This document shows positions 34,137-47,115 of a stretch of 64,000 bases of DNA, one piece after another (position 1 is the first letter of the stretch; each line of letters opens with the position of its first letter). The position numbers and the translations under genes were made by a program. The DNA comes from Chelonoidis abingdonii. Taxonomy: Eukaryota; Chordata; Testudines; Testudinidae. The notes beneath the pieces were generated by a model, which saw only the letters and a program-made list of their open reading frames with translations, did not search any database and was not told the origin of the DNA. The stretch spans positions 139,704,766 to 139,768,765 of the forward strand of contig NC_133772.1 of assembly GCF_003597395.2 (NCBI RefSeq). The letters are read 5' to 3'.

Positions 34137-35400
34137 GCTGGTCAAATTTTGAGGTAGTGTGTGTGAACAATATTCTCCAAAAATGAACAGTTTTAATTTC
34201 ATTTGACATTTTTAATGGTTTTTTCTCTTTTTTTGCTTAAAAAAAATTATTTTTTTGGTACCTTCCCACCTCTTGTTTCCATTAAAGTTAGAAAGGCAAA
34301 GCAAGTGTGAAAAAAACTGAAGGGCCAGAAATGGACGCAGTGTAGAGTCAAGCACAGGAGTTTATTATACATAGCGCTGGCAGAATGTGACTTTGCTCAT
34401 TAGGCTCGGAGACACTGCAGAACAATTAAAGATAATAGATTATATAGGGTGCTCATTGGGTGGAGAGAAGTGATGGGGTGGGAGGTCCAGGGGCACTGGA
34501 TAGGTTCTAGCAGCAAGACAAGTTAAGCACAATAAGCCAATGGTCTAAAAGATTACGTAATGGCTCCACTCATGGCTCAAATTAACATATTGCTAATATA
34601 CAGGTAATTACCCTTAAACTACTTCTTTTAAAGTGTACAGGAAAAATCCTAATTTTGGGATCCAGGGAATGAGGTAGCAGCTCTCCCAGTTGACCAACAG
34701 GTACATTCCTGGAGATTTAAAGCAAAGAAGCAGTAATTAGTATTCAGTAATAACAATTGTTTGTAGTTTTACTCTTGCATTTCTGTGAACTGGGATTGGC
34801 ATACATCTATGAGAGGAGGGCGTCATTACTCACATCATCATGTTAGGCCTCTCCCTGAATTCTGTTCTGGCATCTGTATAAGGGAGTTAACTTTGCGGCC
34901 CTTCTCAGAACTTCTAGTGTCTATAACTTGAGATAAGGACACTCAATTACAGCTCACCATCTGGAGTCATGCTGACTCCACTCATCGACTTGAAACACAC
35001 AAGGTTGTCTGTCTACCCCAGCTTTCTCTTAGCCACGTATTGTTCTTTGTTAGCCAGCCCCCATGCCCAGACCAAGCTGTGGACTCCAGGCCTATATGAA
35101 AAGTTCTTAGCAGAAACCATAGTTAAGATCTTACATCCACAACAAATGGATTTTGGCCCTTCAAAATGTTTTCTCTCTTTTTTTCCCTAGATTTTTCTAA
35201 GTATAAAAAAAGAGGAAAAGTGAAAAAGGGAAATAATAGATTTTTCTCCTCACTATTTCAAATGAATTTTTTAGAAAATTTCAAATCACTTATAAGGTCT
35301 TTTTCAAAAAGTATTTTGAAATTTCCTGTATTGTTCTTGTCAAAACATCAAATTTTCCTTTAACATCTTTTCACTGATAGAATTTTGAGCAGCTCTAATT
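34137..35400. mobile_element. Putative T-rich DNA transposon with inverted ends
   Basis: The left end AGCTGGTCAAATTTTGAG resembles the reverse complement of the right end, AGCTGCTCAAAATTCTATC. Both outer segments are T-rich. Its centre is occupied by a second unit with its own inverted ends (34319-35163). No target duplication could be fixed, so the boundaries and the superfamily (hAT-like is possible) are uncertain. Confidence 0.45.
34319..35163. mobile_element. Putative inverted-repeat element nested in the T-rich element
   Basis: The left end GAAGGGCCAGAAATGG and the reverse complement of the right end, GAAGGGCCAAAATCCAT, are similar. The interior contains no transposase frame. The flanking T-rich halves appear to belong to one older element. 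Confidence 0.4.
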
Positions 35401-36094
35401 GTTACACAAGCTGAACACAAACTTCCAATATGACATTGAGCTAAAAGAGCTCGAGTGAACCATATCTATACAAAAAGGAGATGACCAAGTGATTTCCCTG
35501 GTTTATACCAACTGAGGATCTGGACAGCAAGCTCATAATTAAACACATTAATAATCAGATTTGTGCCCGCAATTCAAACTGTTTCCTTTGGAATATGTAC
35601 CTGCCTTAATTCTATCCTGTGGTGGGAAATAACTATATGTAATACCCATGTCGGATCCAGTAATTTTCTATGAAGATAGTGTATTTCTACTGAGGCTTCA
35701 AATCTCTGTGTCTTCCTAGCCAATTTGAGACATGTGCAATACCACAGCATGTGATACTCTGAAAGGGAATTTCTTGGTCTTTTTGCTTGCCTTTCTTTCT
35801 TCTAAACCTCATGTGAGAGTGGATTTCTTTCTTGTGCAGGTTAACACTTACTGGAGTGGAGACTTAACCACCCCACTGAACAACCCAGCACATAAACCCA
35901 GCCAGGGAGAGTGCCCACTTCCACAGACACTGCCTAGCCCAGGGTCCGTGATCCTGGCCTGGAAGTGGCATCTTTTGGGAGAAGGAAGTAATGTAATCCT
36001 TGGTATCTCCTCTGTAGTTGGCACCAGTGGTGCCAATGAGTGGGTTTTGTGATATGGAATTCAACAAACAACACAAAGAAAGAAAGAAAGATAA
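35401..36094. other. Unassigned DNA
   Basis: No gene recognised. A short (AAAG)n run lies at about 36076-36090, just before the CR1. Confidence 0.45.
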
Positions 36095-36574
36095 TCCAAC
36101 ATCCGTTCAAGAAGGATGGTGACAAACTGGAGAGGGTTTAGAGACAAGCCACGAGAATGATCAAAGTGTTAGAAAACCAGAGGAGTTCAATCTGTGTAGA
36201 TTAACAAAGAGACGGTTAAGGGGTGACTTGATCATAGCCTAGAAGTACCTACATAGAGAACAAATATATGATAATGGGATCTTCAGTCTAGCCGAGAAAG
36301 GTGTAACATGATCCAGTGGCTGGAAGTTGAAGCTAGACAAATTCAGATTGGAAATAAACTGTACATTTTTAATGGCGAGGGTAATTAGAAACTGGAACAA
36401 CAATTTACCATGGGTTACGGTGAGCTCTCTACCACTGACAAGTTTTAAATCAAGATTGGATGTTATTCTAAAAGATCTGCTCATTCGGGGAAGTTCTTGG
36501 CCTGTGTTATACAGGAGGTCAGCCTAGGGGATCGCAATGGTCACTTCTGATCTTTGGAATCTATGAATCTATGT
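36095..36574 (+). mobile_element. CR1 LINE 3' end, sense
   Basis: It starts within the C-terminal coding region ('aagaaggatggtgacaaact', 'ggttaaggggtgacttgatc'), passes the 3' UTR ('aggtcagcctaggggatcgc') and ends with GAATCTATGAATCTATG. It resembles the plus copy nested at 24.3-25.6 kb, so both may come from one subfamily. Confidence 0.88.
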
Positions 36575-36871
36575 GACTGAAGAAACACAGATCAGTAAAT
36601 AAGGAGACTGGGTACACAGCTCCTTTTGTGCAGGTCATTGAAAGCTATCTCGAAGTCATGCAGACCTCATTGCCTAACCTTTTGCTTTTGTTTATTTTTC
36701 GTATTCACATTATACATCTCTTTTTATATGGAGCTATTTGTCTCAGCATTCCATTTTAGTTGCTTCTCTCTGGTGCAAAAGGCTGAGAAAAGCAGGAAAC
36801 AGAAAGAATATAAATGCCTAGGTAGACACATAGTTGCCAAATAACCTAGAGAAGCAGAATACGTGAGACTG

Positions 36872-37481
36872 AATACTAATATGTTATGTTAATAAATCAA
36901 TTGTCATATTAGAATGGAAAGTGCTTTAATATTTCATGCTGAATGTACTTCCATTGCGTAAATGCTTATATTGTTTACTGCAGACATTGGTAGGAAGGTT
37001 ATTATAATGTTGCTGTTCAGGTGACTACAGTTTCATTTCTTTCAATGTTGCCTTTTAAAAATATACTTCTCTCTCCGGGGTTAAATTAGCTGCCTTCCCC
37101 AAACTTGTTATGCAAAGTCACAAGACTAGAAAACATTTTGCCACTTTTGAAAATAAAACATTCAGTCCACTCATTGTAACAGTGTAAGGGTTTTCATGGC
37201 ATGGGAAACAGACCACATTTCATGTTTTCTGTCAGGAAATAGCAGTTTTCTGAAAAGAAAATTAAAAAATAAATCAGTAAGTGGGGAATAAACTACTTTT
37301 CCTCATTGTAGCTTGTTGAAAAACTGTTCCAATGCATGAAAAGTTCTTTTTCCCTACACTTTCTCTCACTGGCTGACTCTTCTGCCAAAGGAAAAACAGA
37401 AGTCCCAGTATTACTTTATGTTACATTCACTCAGTTAATGAATATGAATGTATTTACTACATTAAAGATTGTGAGGTACTC
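36872..37481 (+). repeat. Right member of a 0.6-kb inverted pair
   Basis: This is the counterpart, in opposite orientation, of 29829-30406 (see that entry). The similarity starts around TATGTTATGTTAATA and ends around AAAGATTGTGAGGT. The gap between the two members is about 6.5 kb. No known repeat family or gene was recognised in it. Confidence 0.8.
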
Positions 37482-39119
37482 AAAGATGTTTGGTCTCTAG
37501 CCCTCACCGTTCTGGCCTGGGCTTGATTAGCTGCATAGCTCCAGAGGAATATAGTTGTCTTGGAGGGTTATGGATTGAAAGGTCGTGCCTAATATACCTG
37601 GGGACTGACTCAGCATATCTGCACCAGGACCTTGAAGGGAACAGGAGCAAACAGAGGAACAATGGAGGGTGGCGTACACCAGCCAGGTTCTCTCAATGGC
37701 CAACCAGTGAGAAAGCTGCCTGCCATGTCTTGCACACTCTAAATGGTCTATGCTGCTGCTGCCTTCAAGCCCAAATGCTATGTTATGCAGGTGACCAATG
37801 TGCTCAGACACTCCTCCCCTGGGAAGGGGCAAAGACTCCCAACGAGATGCAGGTGGGAAGGTGATGTTTCTTGTTGGTTGTCCAGGATTAATGAGTTCAA
37901 CACCAGGATGGTTAATCTCTCTGAAGGCACTGGTTATAACTGTGTATTGAGTCAGCCAGGAAGATGCAAATTCCATGCTTCTGTGGATATCTAGGGAGCG
38001 AGTTGATTGTGGTCCTGCTGAACTGGACAGTGAGCTGTCTAGGTTGAGCAGGCAATTAGCTGTGGAAGACAGAATCTGTGCGGAGCTGTGTGGGCAGGGA
38101 TCATGAGGCAATAGGAAGCTCAGTACAATTCACAGAGACAGAAGATAACATTTAAGAATGATAATGTGGGGCTCATGAATATTTGCAATGTATACAGCAG
38201 GGTTTGCTGTATCCAGGGTTTGCAGTTTGAGGTTGGCTGTGTGAAAATTATAAGCTTCTGTGAAGCATTCCAAAGATTGCATTTTAACAAGCTGTCACAT
38301 GGCTTTGTCCATGCTCTGTCCTCTTAGCTTCTTGCCTTTCAGTCTCTTGGGGCTCTTGGCAAAAGCAGTTAGGAAAAAGGCACATGGGATGTTCTGAGCC
38401 TAAGCCGCACACTGCCCATGTCCCTGACACAATCACTGGTCCACCCTGAGGCTCGTGACATAACCCTCTCCAAATCCAGAGAGAGGAATTGCCTTCCCAA
38501 TGGAATCCTGGTGTTGTGATCACTTTATTCTGAACATTAGGACATTGTTGCCCCCCTCGACAGCTTCATTTACTCTTGTTTGTGGGAGAAACCTGGCTCT
38601 CTTTCAGTCTCATGGACATGAGTTTCGTGTCTTCATTCTATGGCTCACTTTCTACTGCCAGGCTAATAAACACATTCCAGCTTGTAAAGCGTGGCCTGTT
38701 GACTAGGCAAATGCTCAGTCCCTGACCATTTGGGATGAAAGCTCATTCCCCTAATAATCTGAGTCAGGCAATGGGGGGACAAATCTAGCATGTGTAAAAT
38801 GGAGCCCATGGACCAAACCCTTCTTGGCTTTTGAAAGCCATGCTGCAGGCACTCTGATATCAATCAGAACCAAATCTCACCCATCATTTGTTCATGATAC
38901 GTCAAGAATCAAATCCTGCCATGTATTACTATGCTGTCACACTGACTCCAATGGGAATTCTACCCAGGGAATAAGAATCATGGTATAAGGACCTAGAGAG
39001 AATAGAATGTGGTGAAACATGGGAATCCAACTTAGAATAGTCATTTAATTGTCATTCTAACACTGAAACTGGAACAACTGATAAAATAAACATTAGAAAA
39101 AAGAAATTTTATTGAGAGG
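37482..39119. other. Unassigned DNA
   Basis: Overlapping frames at 37.49-38.11 kb (up to 194 codons on the minus strand) have no domain that I recognise and shadow each other. A 'gactccaatgggaattctac' stretch at 38943-38962 recalls a common amniote MITE, but weakly. Confidence 0.45.
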
Positions 39120-39127
39120 AATTAGAG

Positions 39128-40464
39128 CAGGGGTCCCCAGTGCGATGTCTGCAGGCACCTTGGCATCCGCTGGGGCATCTAAGCATGCCTGTGTACTGGC
39201 CAGCCGCATTTTGGCGGCAATGCCTCTGGATGATTCTGCTTGCTGCTGACTGTGACGGTGCTGCCCATGGGAGCCAGCTGAGGTCACTCAATCAGGGTGA
39301 ACTGCAAACAAAACAGGGCAGACAAATTCCAAACGCTGGTGGTTATTCCACTACTTAGATTTACCAAGCCAGCACAAAACAGCTTCTATAGTACCTCACT
39401 GGTTACATAGAAGTTTAAACCACGCAGTTCCCTTAAAGTGCCCAGCCTCAGGCCTCCGTCCAGACACACCTGTCAAACATATGATGATGATTTCTGAACA
39501 TCTTACTTCATCATATAAAAGAAAAGGTTCTTCCAATCCCAAAGGATCAGCCACATACCCAGGTTCAATTATAACTTAGATCTTACCCACAATACACGCT
39601 ACAGCCAATTCTTATTAACTAAGCTAAAATTTATTAGAAAAGAAAAGAGAGAGAGTGATGGTTAAAAGATCAATACACATACAGACTTGAATTCAATTCT
39701 TGAGGTTCAGATACATAGTAGAGGTGAGCTTGTAGTTGCCAAAAGTCCTTTTAGAAATAGTCCATAGGTTATAGTCCAATTTCCATATTCAGGGTGGCTC
39801 CAATCAATGACTGGGGATCTCAATCCTTATGGCTTAAGGTTTCCCCCTCTTGAAACCCAAAGCAGATCTGAGATGAAGAAGGATCATGTCCCAGGCTTCT
39901 TATACATTTCCAGCAGCCTTTCGGCCTGAGAAAACAATAGGCTTAACTCCTTCTCCCAAACATCCTGGCAATTAGCACAGAGTAATTTATCCATTAAACA
40001 GTTCCTGTACAGGTTACCACAACCTTCAAAGAGACAAGTAGACAATAATGCTATTTTACTCAAGTATCATCCTAAATGCTAATATTCCTTTTTTTATCTT
40101 TGAATTAAAACTATAGCAATAGACAAGACTTGTTTGCTGACATCCCAAGACCTGAGCAAACACCTCCACTTCTACCTCTAACAATGCAGACTTGCATTTC
40201 AAAGCTTTATTCATTTACAGATCTTGCTAACCAGTCCTTAAGGTTCACTCATGGGTCAGGTCAGTAGGTGAGGTGAGTTAATTAACTCTTTCTGGCCCTG
40301 TCATCTTTCAGTGAGATATTATATTATACTCATAACGTCACACTGACAAATAGCGTCATCCAGAGGTGTCACCGCCGAAATGCCGCCTAATGCTCATCTG
40401 CCACCACGGTCCTCCATGGCTTATCGTCTGGCACCTGCCAGACAAAAAAGGTTGGGAACCACTG
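39128..40464. mobile_element. hAT non-autonomous transposon, split by a solo LTR
   Basis: AATTAGAG at 39120-39127 and 40465-40472 is a perfect 8-bp target duplication, the hAT length. The ends, CAGGGGTCCCCAG and (reverse complement of the right end) CAGTGGTTCCCAA, are hAT-type. The two arms (39128-39250 and 40343-40464) are imperfect reverse complements of one another, so the original element was a palindromic MITE of about 240 bp. The solo LTR sits at its centre. Confidence 0.88.
39251..40342 (-). mobile_element. Solo LTR, antisense, inside a hAT element
   Basis: The LTR has TGTGACGG...CGTCACA ends (TG...CA on the minus strand) and a perfect 5-bp duplication CTGAC at 39246-39250 and 40343-40347. 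A minus-strand AATAAA signal lies at 39635-39630. The length is 1092 bp and no internal genes are present, so it is a solo LTR. It is younger than the hAT element around it. Retroviral family assignment is by structure only. Confidence 0.85.
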
Positions 40465-40472
40465 AATTAGAG

Positions 40473-43400
40473 CACCCCCTTTCACGGGAAGCACTTTTGA
40501 GTGTGTTTGGAGTGTACTTTGAACTCAGATCTGGTGATCCAATTGATTGAGGACCAGACTTGCTTTAATACTTCATCCGTCCAAGTCTTCTGGTCAAAGG
40601 CTCTATTTTCTCATCCTGGTGAATGGCCCTACCATTTCTGCACTGGTAAGAGCAATGCATAAAAGACCCAGCATGGCTACTGCCTACTTCCACAGCATGC
40701 TGCATTACTTCTAGTTCAAGCTGAACTCTTGTAGCAGCAAAGGGGGAAAAGTTGTCAAAATGCCTCAAAACCGACAAGTGTAATCAGCTGAACTGCAGTT
40801 TCAGTCTTTAGAAATCGACTGGTATATCCTGTACATGCATCAGCTGCCACACGCTTCCTTGTAGATGTATGAGCTAAAAGTCTTTGTTTTCCAGCTTTCA
40901 GTTTAAAATCCTGTAAAGGGTCCAGTATGTCAAAACCTAGAATATGTTATATTCACTTCATTGCTGTCTAGCTGTTGACAACATCGCTTCACCATGGAAA
41001 TCTACCACTCACAACCAAGAAAGCAAATATTCACATTTCTGCCAAGATCTTCCATAAACTATAGCGCTCCTTTTGTTTCTCAGGTAGTGGCTGTTCCAGC
41101 CCTGGGTGGGTCCCCTTAGTGGATGATCACCAGTTTGTTGTATTGGTTCCCAAATGGTTCCAACACACCTGGCTCTAGGCAGTTTCCAGACACTGTTTCT
41201 AGTTCTGGCTTGCAAGACACATTCCTGGATGTAGACTCGGGATGTGGGACTCAGCAGCCCAAGTGCCCTGAAAGCAGTGCTGACTTTCCCGAGCTTCCTG
41301 AGCTGCAGCTGCAAGCTCCCAGAGCTCTTCACTCCTGGGCACTCTGGTTTATCTGGGTCTCAAGGTAAGTAAAGTAAGGAACATGGGATTTGTGCACAGA
41401 CTTCTTCAACACACACCCTTTACTCTCAGACAGCCCAGGAGTTACAGATCATTGCAAAACAACAAACATGTGAATGCAATCCCCTCCTCGGAGTCCTCAC
41501 CACTCCCAAGAGTCTGGGTAAGCTCAGTATCCTTGGGGTGAGCCATAGGCCCTCCTGCCCCTTCTCCTGCCAACTATCCAGCCTGTCATTTCAGGGGGCT
41601 GCCCTACAGGATTCTTTCCTCCCGCATGCCTCTTTCTTTAAATGAACAGCTGCAGGTCATGCTCAGCATTGGGATGCAGCTAAACTTGTGTTATTCAGAT
41701 GTTAGATTTTCCTCTCTCAGAGGAGGGCAGTGTCCCCTGGTGCAGCAATGGTAGCCTTCATGGGATGTGGCCTGGTCGTCATGGAAAAATCGAACCAAAT
41801 TACTAGCTGCATCTTCATCCAAGATCTGTGCTTTTTTCCATGTGAACACAGAATGATTTCTGTCAGCATGGAATAGCTGTCTCTTTAGTGCTTAGCCAAG
41901 CATGCTTAAGCCTTCCCCAGAAGTCCCCATTTCTTAGAGTCAGTGAACTAGGGAGAACAGTCGCACAAGTGACTGGGGGTCTATACTAAGCAGCATTGCT
42001 CCTTAATTTGGGAGGGCTGCCCCATAGTCCCTCTTCTGCTGAGGATCCTCAGACCCACCTCCTTTAAGTCTGGAGTTAGCTTGACCTCTCACCATGAGTG
42101 GGGAAGCTCACAGACAAAGCTCAAAGAATTACAAGTTGTAACAGGAGGTTTTGAAGATGCTTTTCCCTAAACTGCTTTCAGAGTCTTACAACAAATCAGT
42201 TGATTGAAGCAGTGATGGAAGTCAATGGTGTTTGGAGCTGTATCCTGTTGTCTGACCTCAGATGGGGGCATGCAAGGACAGAGGCAGGTGGACATGTACC
42301 TCCAATGGATATTGCTTGCCAACATTTCCAAAACTCTCATGTGCTCAGGCACACAGCAGGCAAAGCATCTCCAAGAACCACAGTTACTATAGGATTGAAG
42401 TGGGTTTGGTTTTTTAAACCTACTCTTCATGAATGAGTATCACTGCACTGAATTACACAATAGAGCTTCATAAAAACTTTGCAATACAATGTTCAGGTCT
42501 TTCTAAATTTAGGGTAAGTTATTATTAAGTTGAAGTAAAGGCCTACGTGACATTATATTATTTCTATATTAACTACTGGTAACTAACGCTGAATTACAAT
42601 AAGACTCTTGTGGAAATATGGAACATACGTATGACACCAAATGAATACCAGATAGGTTCATTATGATCAGTGCTATTACAATGAATACCAAATGAATTCG
42701 TAATGTCAGCACACTTACAATAAAACGCTCTTACTGATTATAAAATGGTAAATTTCCATTAAGTGCTGCAGATTACAAATGAACACCTACGGAGGTACAT
42801 CCGACAGTACCATGAATACAGAATGAACTCATTGTCTTTGGTACCACTTCAAGAAATATTGCATTAATTCTCATTTATCTGAAAACTGCATTTTTCTCTC
42901 TCTCTTCAGGAACCTATAAGTAAGGTTCCTTATGAAGTTTTACTAATGGTGAGAACAATATTAACTTCACTTTTGGGCTACAAATTTAGGGCCATATTTG
43001 TAAAAGGAAGAACCAAAGTTGAACCAATCCTCCATGCATACTGATTTCCCTCACACAGATGAGTGCTCGTGTTTACAAATATGATAATCATTCCTGAGTT
43101 CCCTGTTTTCATGGGTAATTACCTAATTTGCACATGGGAATGGCTTTTTGTTTGCACTGAGATATGTGCTGGTGCAACACTCAAAATTTACTGACATAAA
43201 TAAACAGGTACCTTTACCTATGTGACCCTTAGGACTGAATTTGCACAATTCCTAGAGACTTCAGTGAGAGTTGCCCAGGTGGAAGTGAGGGACTGGGCCA
43301 TTCATTTAGGTGCAGGGTGAGATACTGAAGGGAATGAGGGCTACCCCGATGTTAGAGAGTGATACAGACATTGCAGTACCTCTGAAAGTAAAGCACTTTG

Positions 43401-45990
43401 CATGAACCCCTAATGAGACCAGCATTGGAGCACCTGGTTTGTTCTTTTCCAAGTCATTTCAAAATGCCTCAGATTATAACTTCCTGATAACAAACACAGC
43501 TCTAGCAATGTATGAATAACAGTTCCCTTCTCGTATAGACTGCTTGTCCTCTTTAAATATTCAAAGGAGCGGAGTATTGGTACCGTCACTGTCTGGGGGC
43601 TGGTTTGGGGGCAGGAAGTTGCCTGACTGGTTGCCTGAATCTGATGCCAGGTTTAGGGCTGATCTTGTTTGTGATGAAACTTGCAGCATTTGTTGCTCTC
43701 CCCTTTGCAGTCACCAACCAAATGTCAGGCATAACATGATTCTGTGGGGAAAAGCTGGGGTTGGGGACAGCCTTGGAAAACCGAGGCTGCTGGTTACATG
43801 ACGAATGTTAATGTCTCCTGACCTTAGTCTATGCTTGTAAGGTCAGTTGAGTTGCGTGACAAGCCTTCCCCTGGATCTCTGTGTCTGTCTTAAAGGATCA
43901 GCTCCAAAGACTATTGAAATTGATGGAAAGACTCCAGTGGGCTTTCAATCAGGCCCCAAATGCTGATGCAGGATGGCCGTGCTACTGAAAAGGCTTTGAA
44001 TGGGAAACAATATGTGAAGTGCCCAATTTGGGTACTCTGCACAGAGTTCCCAGTGATAGTATTCAAAGTAAACTACTCTTTGGGCAAAGCATGATGTTAG
44101 TTCAAGCAGAGTGTGAAGGATTTTGTGTGAGTGTGGGGCAGTTCTAAACATATGTATATTTCATAAAGAAACTTTTATATCTAAACTCCATCTACAAAAC
44201 AATGATGCTGATCTACAATCTATATACTGAGTTAGGTGAGAATGGTTTTTTGCATAGTTAGCATTCCTCAGTAATTAGTTATTAAAACATGTTGCTCTGC
44301 TGCAATAGCAGTTAGACCAAAAAAATCCCAAAGTGTTAAAAATCCCATGAGGTAACTAAGAATACAATGATAAAGAATGTAATAATGTTAGCTATAATAT
44401 CATAAACTGTCCCAGGCAGTGGAGTAAGGGCATCTTCCCGGACAAAATCACTGAAGGGAGCTGTAATTTTTGCCATGAAAGAAATTCACACACGAATTGA
44501 GAAAAGAACTTGTGTAGCAGATTAGTTAGAAGCATATAACAATACACAAAGTCTCCCAGCCAAAGCAGAAGGGAATCCTCCTGGTAGACTAGAAAACATA
44601 GACAGCCCATTAGCCACTTAACCATGATAAAAGTGGATGAAATTCCAGGACTCATGAAAGCCGTCAAGGAGCCAGGAGCTGCTTAGAGATGTTCTTCTGG
44701 TGTTTGGGGCCCAGATCCTGCCAATGTGACTTGTGTCTGACATGTAGCCTTGGGAGCTGCCCTCACGGCGCTGAGCTAAGGACGGAGAAGGCCAGTTGGG
44801 CTGGAGGCAGTTTGGGAAGGAAGGAAAGAAGGAAAGAGTTTCAAATGTTGAGTGTTGCAAGCGAGTGTCTAAGGAAAACAGTTTTGCTGCTGAGAACTTC
44901 AAAGGGCAGAGAGGCCATGCTCTCTAGGAAGCTGAACAGTCCTGGCCCCCTTTGTCAGTTCATATACCAGAGATGTGGTCTCTGCTCTGGTCTCAGCTAC
45001 CTGGCATGAGGCATATGGACATGATGGCATTTACATTGGGATGTCATGAGGCAGTGTCATCATGTGAGAATCCAAATGTCCCAACGGGAGGGATTGCATG
45101 TCTGCCAAGAGCAGGTTTGCATTCAGCCAATGGTGTTCACGTTCAGTTCGTCAGACTCTAATGCAGCTGGTAAGAATTCTTCTTGAAACGTTGAGGCTGT
45201 TAGCTATCGTTAGAGAAGTACTGACTTAGCCAGAGAAGGAAGGGTGAACGTGCACACATCCTCTTAGAGTGGCTCATCTCCAAATGTTTTTCATTTATGC
45301 ACATTGATCTCAATTTAGAGAATCGGCACAGAGGGAGTTGGGGATTAGCTAAGGGGATTGTGACCTGACGCCCATTCCCATCTCACTGCTCGGCCTTAGG
45401 ACACTCAGCAATTCTCTGTGCCTAGCTCACTTGTCCAGGTACGTAACGAAAAGCCACTTAGCACTGGAGTTCTTAGAGCTGGGGGGAGGCGGCCACTCCA
45501 GTCCTGCCCCCACTGAAGGCAACAGGAAAACTCTACCAATTAGTTAGGCCAAACCTTCCAATGTAGAGGGCTAAAGGGAAGTCCCTAAAGAAGTGAGCTG
45601 ATTTCCCATAGGAGGTCAGCTCCCGCAGGTCCTACTGAAGCCAAGGGAAGATTTGCTATATTTTTGTGCACATTTTCTCATATTTACCAGCCAGATTTGT
45701 GAGAGACTTTACTGAGGTTTGATATAATGATATATTTACCTGCTTACTCTTTAGGAAGAAACACTCAACTCACAAGTTAACAGTCCCCATTATATAAATA
45801 TCTAACATATTATAGAGCTGATTTTGCCACCATTACTCAAGTGAAGCAAATTTCAAGTGTTCTAACTGAAAATCAGCTCAAAAAGTCTGTTGCTACTTAA
45901 AAAGACTAAGGAGAGCAAGATTAGGCTCACAATTCTGTGCAAAAGGCCATCACTCTGGAAGATTTTAAAATGTGCTTCCACTGGGAACTG
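40473..45990. other. Unassigned DNA
   Basis: No host gene was recognised across this 5.5-kb stretch. Around 42560-42860 sequence words such as ACCAAATGAATACC, CCAAATGAATTC, TTACAAT and CATGAATACAGAATGAACTC recur, suggesting a strongly diverged local repeat. Short frames elsewhere have no domain content. Confidence 0.45.
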
Positions 45991-46092
45991 ATCTTTAGGT
46001 CCAATCCAGCAAAGCACTTCCGCATCTGCCTTACTTAAGCACATACTTTAGGGTAAGCTTGAGACAACGTGCTTTGCTGGATCAGGGCCTGT
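45991..46092. mobile_element. Short hairpin MITE
   Basis: The left end GGTCCAATCCAGCAAAGCAC is matched by the reverse complement of the right end (GGCCCTGATCCAGCAAAGCAC), with CTTAAGCACATACTTTAGGG between. This is the pattern of a widespread amniote hairpin MITE. I saw no clear 8-bp target duplication. Confidence 0.65.
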
Positions 46093-46924
46093 AGTTCTGT
46101 AATATATTTTAATCTCTACTGTAAATGTTATTTGATAGGAAAATACGGTTTAAAGGAGAACAATGGTGTAATTACACAACTATGGGGATACAGTTGAAAT
46201 ATTTTAGTTTTTAAGCAGCTTCCACAGTATCATTTTAAAGCGTTATTAAAAATACCTTTATAGTCAGAGCAAGGTTCCTTTTGACTGAGGAAATGTTAGT
46301 ACCTTGGGATGGTCTATGCTCTACACTTCTACAACAGAAGCATGACACTGAAACGTAGCACGTGGCAGATTGAATTAGACTTTTACCAATAAGGGATCTG
46401 GTCCAATTGCCTTTGTATGTGCATCCATTATAATGTTTTTCAACTACCGAAGTGATATTATGTGTGTAACTCCTCATTTGGACTTGCTGAATACCAGCAG
46501 CAATCACAGCCATTGAGATCTGCCATGAAGGCGAGTGAAACTTGACGTGTTAAGAAATGCATTCAGAGCCCATTTACAGGCATGTGTAAAGGTTGTTACT
46601 ATTATATGGAGTTATGGAAGCTCCTACAATAAATTAGGCACTGCCCACAGACACCTAGAAAACTAACCCTGCCCTAAACAGCCCATGGTCTATGGACAAG
46701 GAACATGCACTGGATCTGTTGCTGAAAGAGGGGAAGCTAGAAGTCAGAGTCAACAAAGGACATGGCACTATCATAGCAACAGGGAAGGGCAATGATCCAA
46801 GCTACGCATTTTACGTGGACCAATGGGAAGCGGTAGGTGTTGGGAAGGCACGGGGAGAAGGGCCTAATTGGGATTTTTTGTCTGTGTGGACCTAAATCAA
46901 ACATCAGATATTACAATGTAAAGA
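46093..46924. other. Unassigned DNA
   Basis: No gene recognised. A 67-codon frame at 46692-46895 has no identifiable domain. Confidence 0.4.
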
Positions 46925-47115
46925 AGAGAGAACATATGAACTTACAAGCTTCTATACTGGGTCAGATCATAGCTCATCATGCCGGTATCTTGTCTCTGAC
47001 AGCGGCTCATAGCTCCGGGGGAAGTATACAGAATGGAGTGATCCATCCTGGTCTTCCAGTCCCAGCTTCTGGCAATCAGAGGCTTGAGGCCTCTGTCATA
47101 TCCCCCCACCCTTCA
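46925..47115 (-). mobile_element. CR1 LINE 3' end fragment, antisense
   Basis: It begins with a decayed tail (GAGAACATATGAACTTACAA), followed by ACTGGGTCAGATCATAGCTC and 'gtatcttgtctctgacagcgg', then 'cagtcccagcttctggcaatcagagg'-type 3' UTR blocks in antisense. It is closer to the 32.1 kb subfamily than to that at 27.4 kb and is strongly 5' truncated. Confidence 0.75.

Noticed and set aside
37527..38111. 194-codon minus frame
   Set aside because: No family resemblance and overlapping plus frames of similar length; likely chance.
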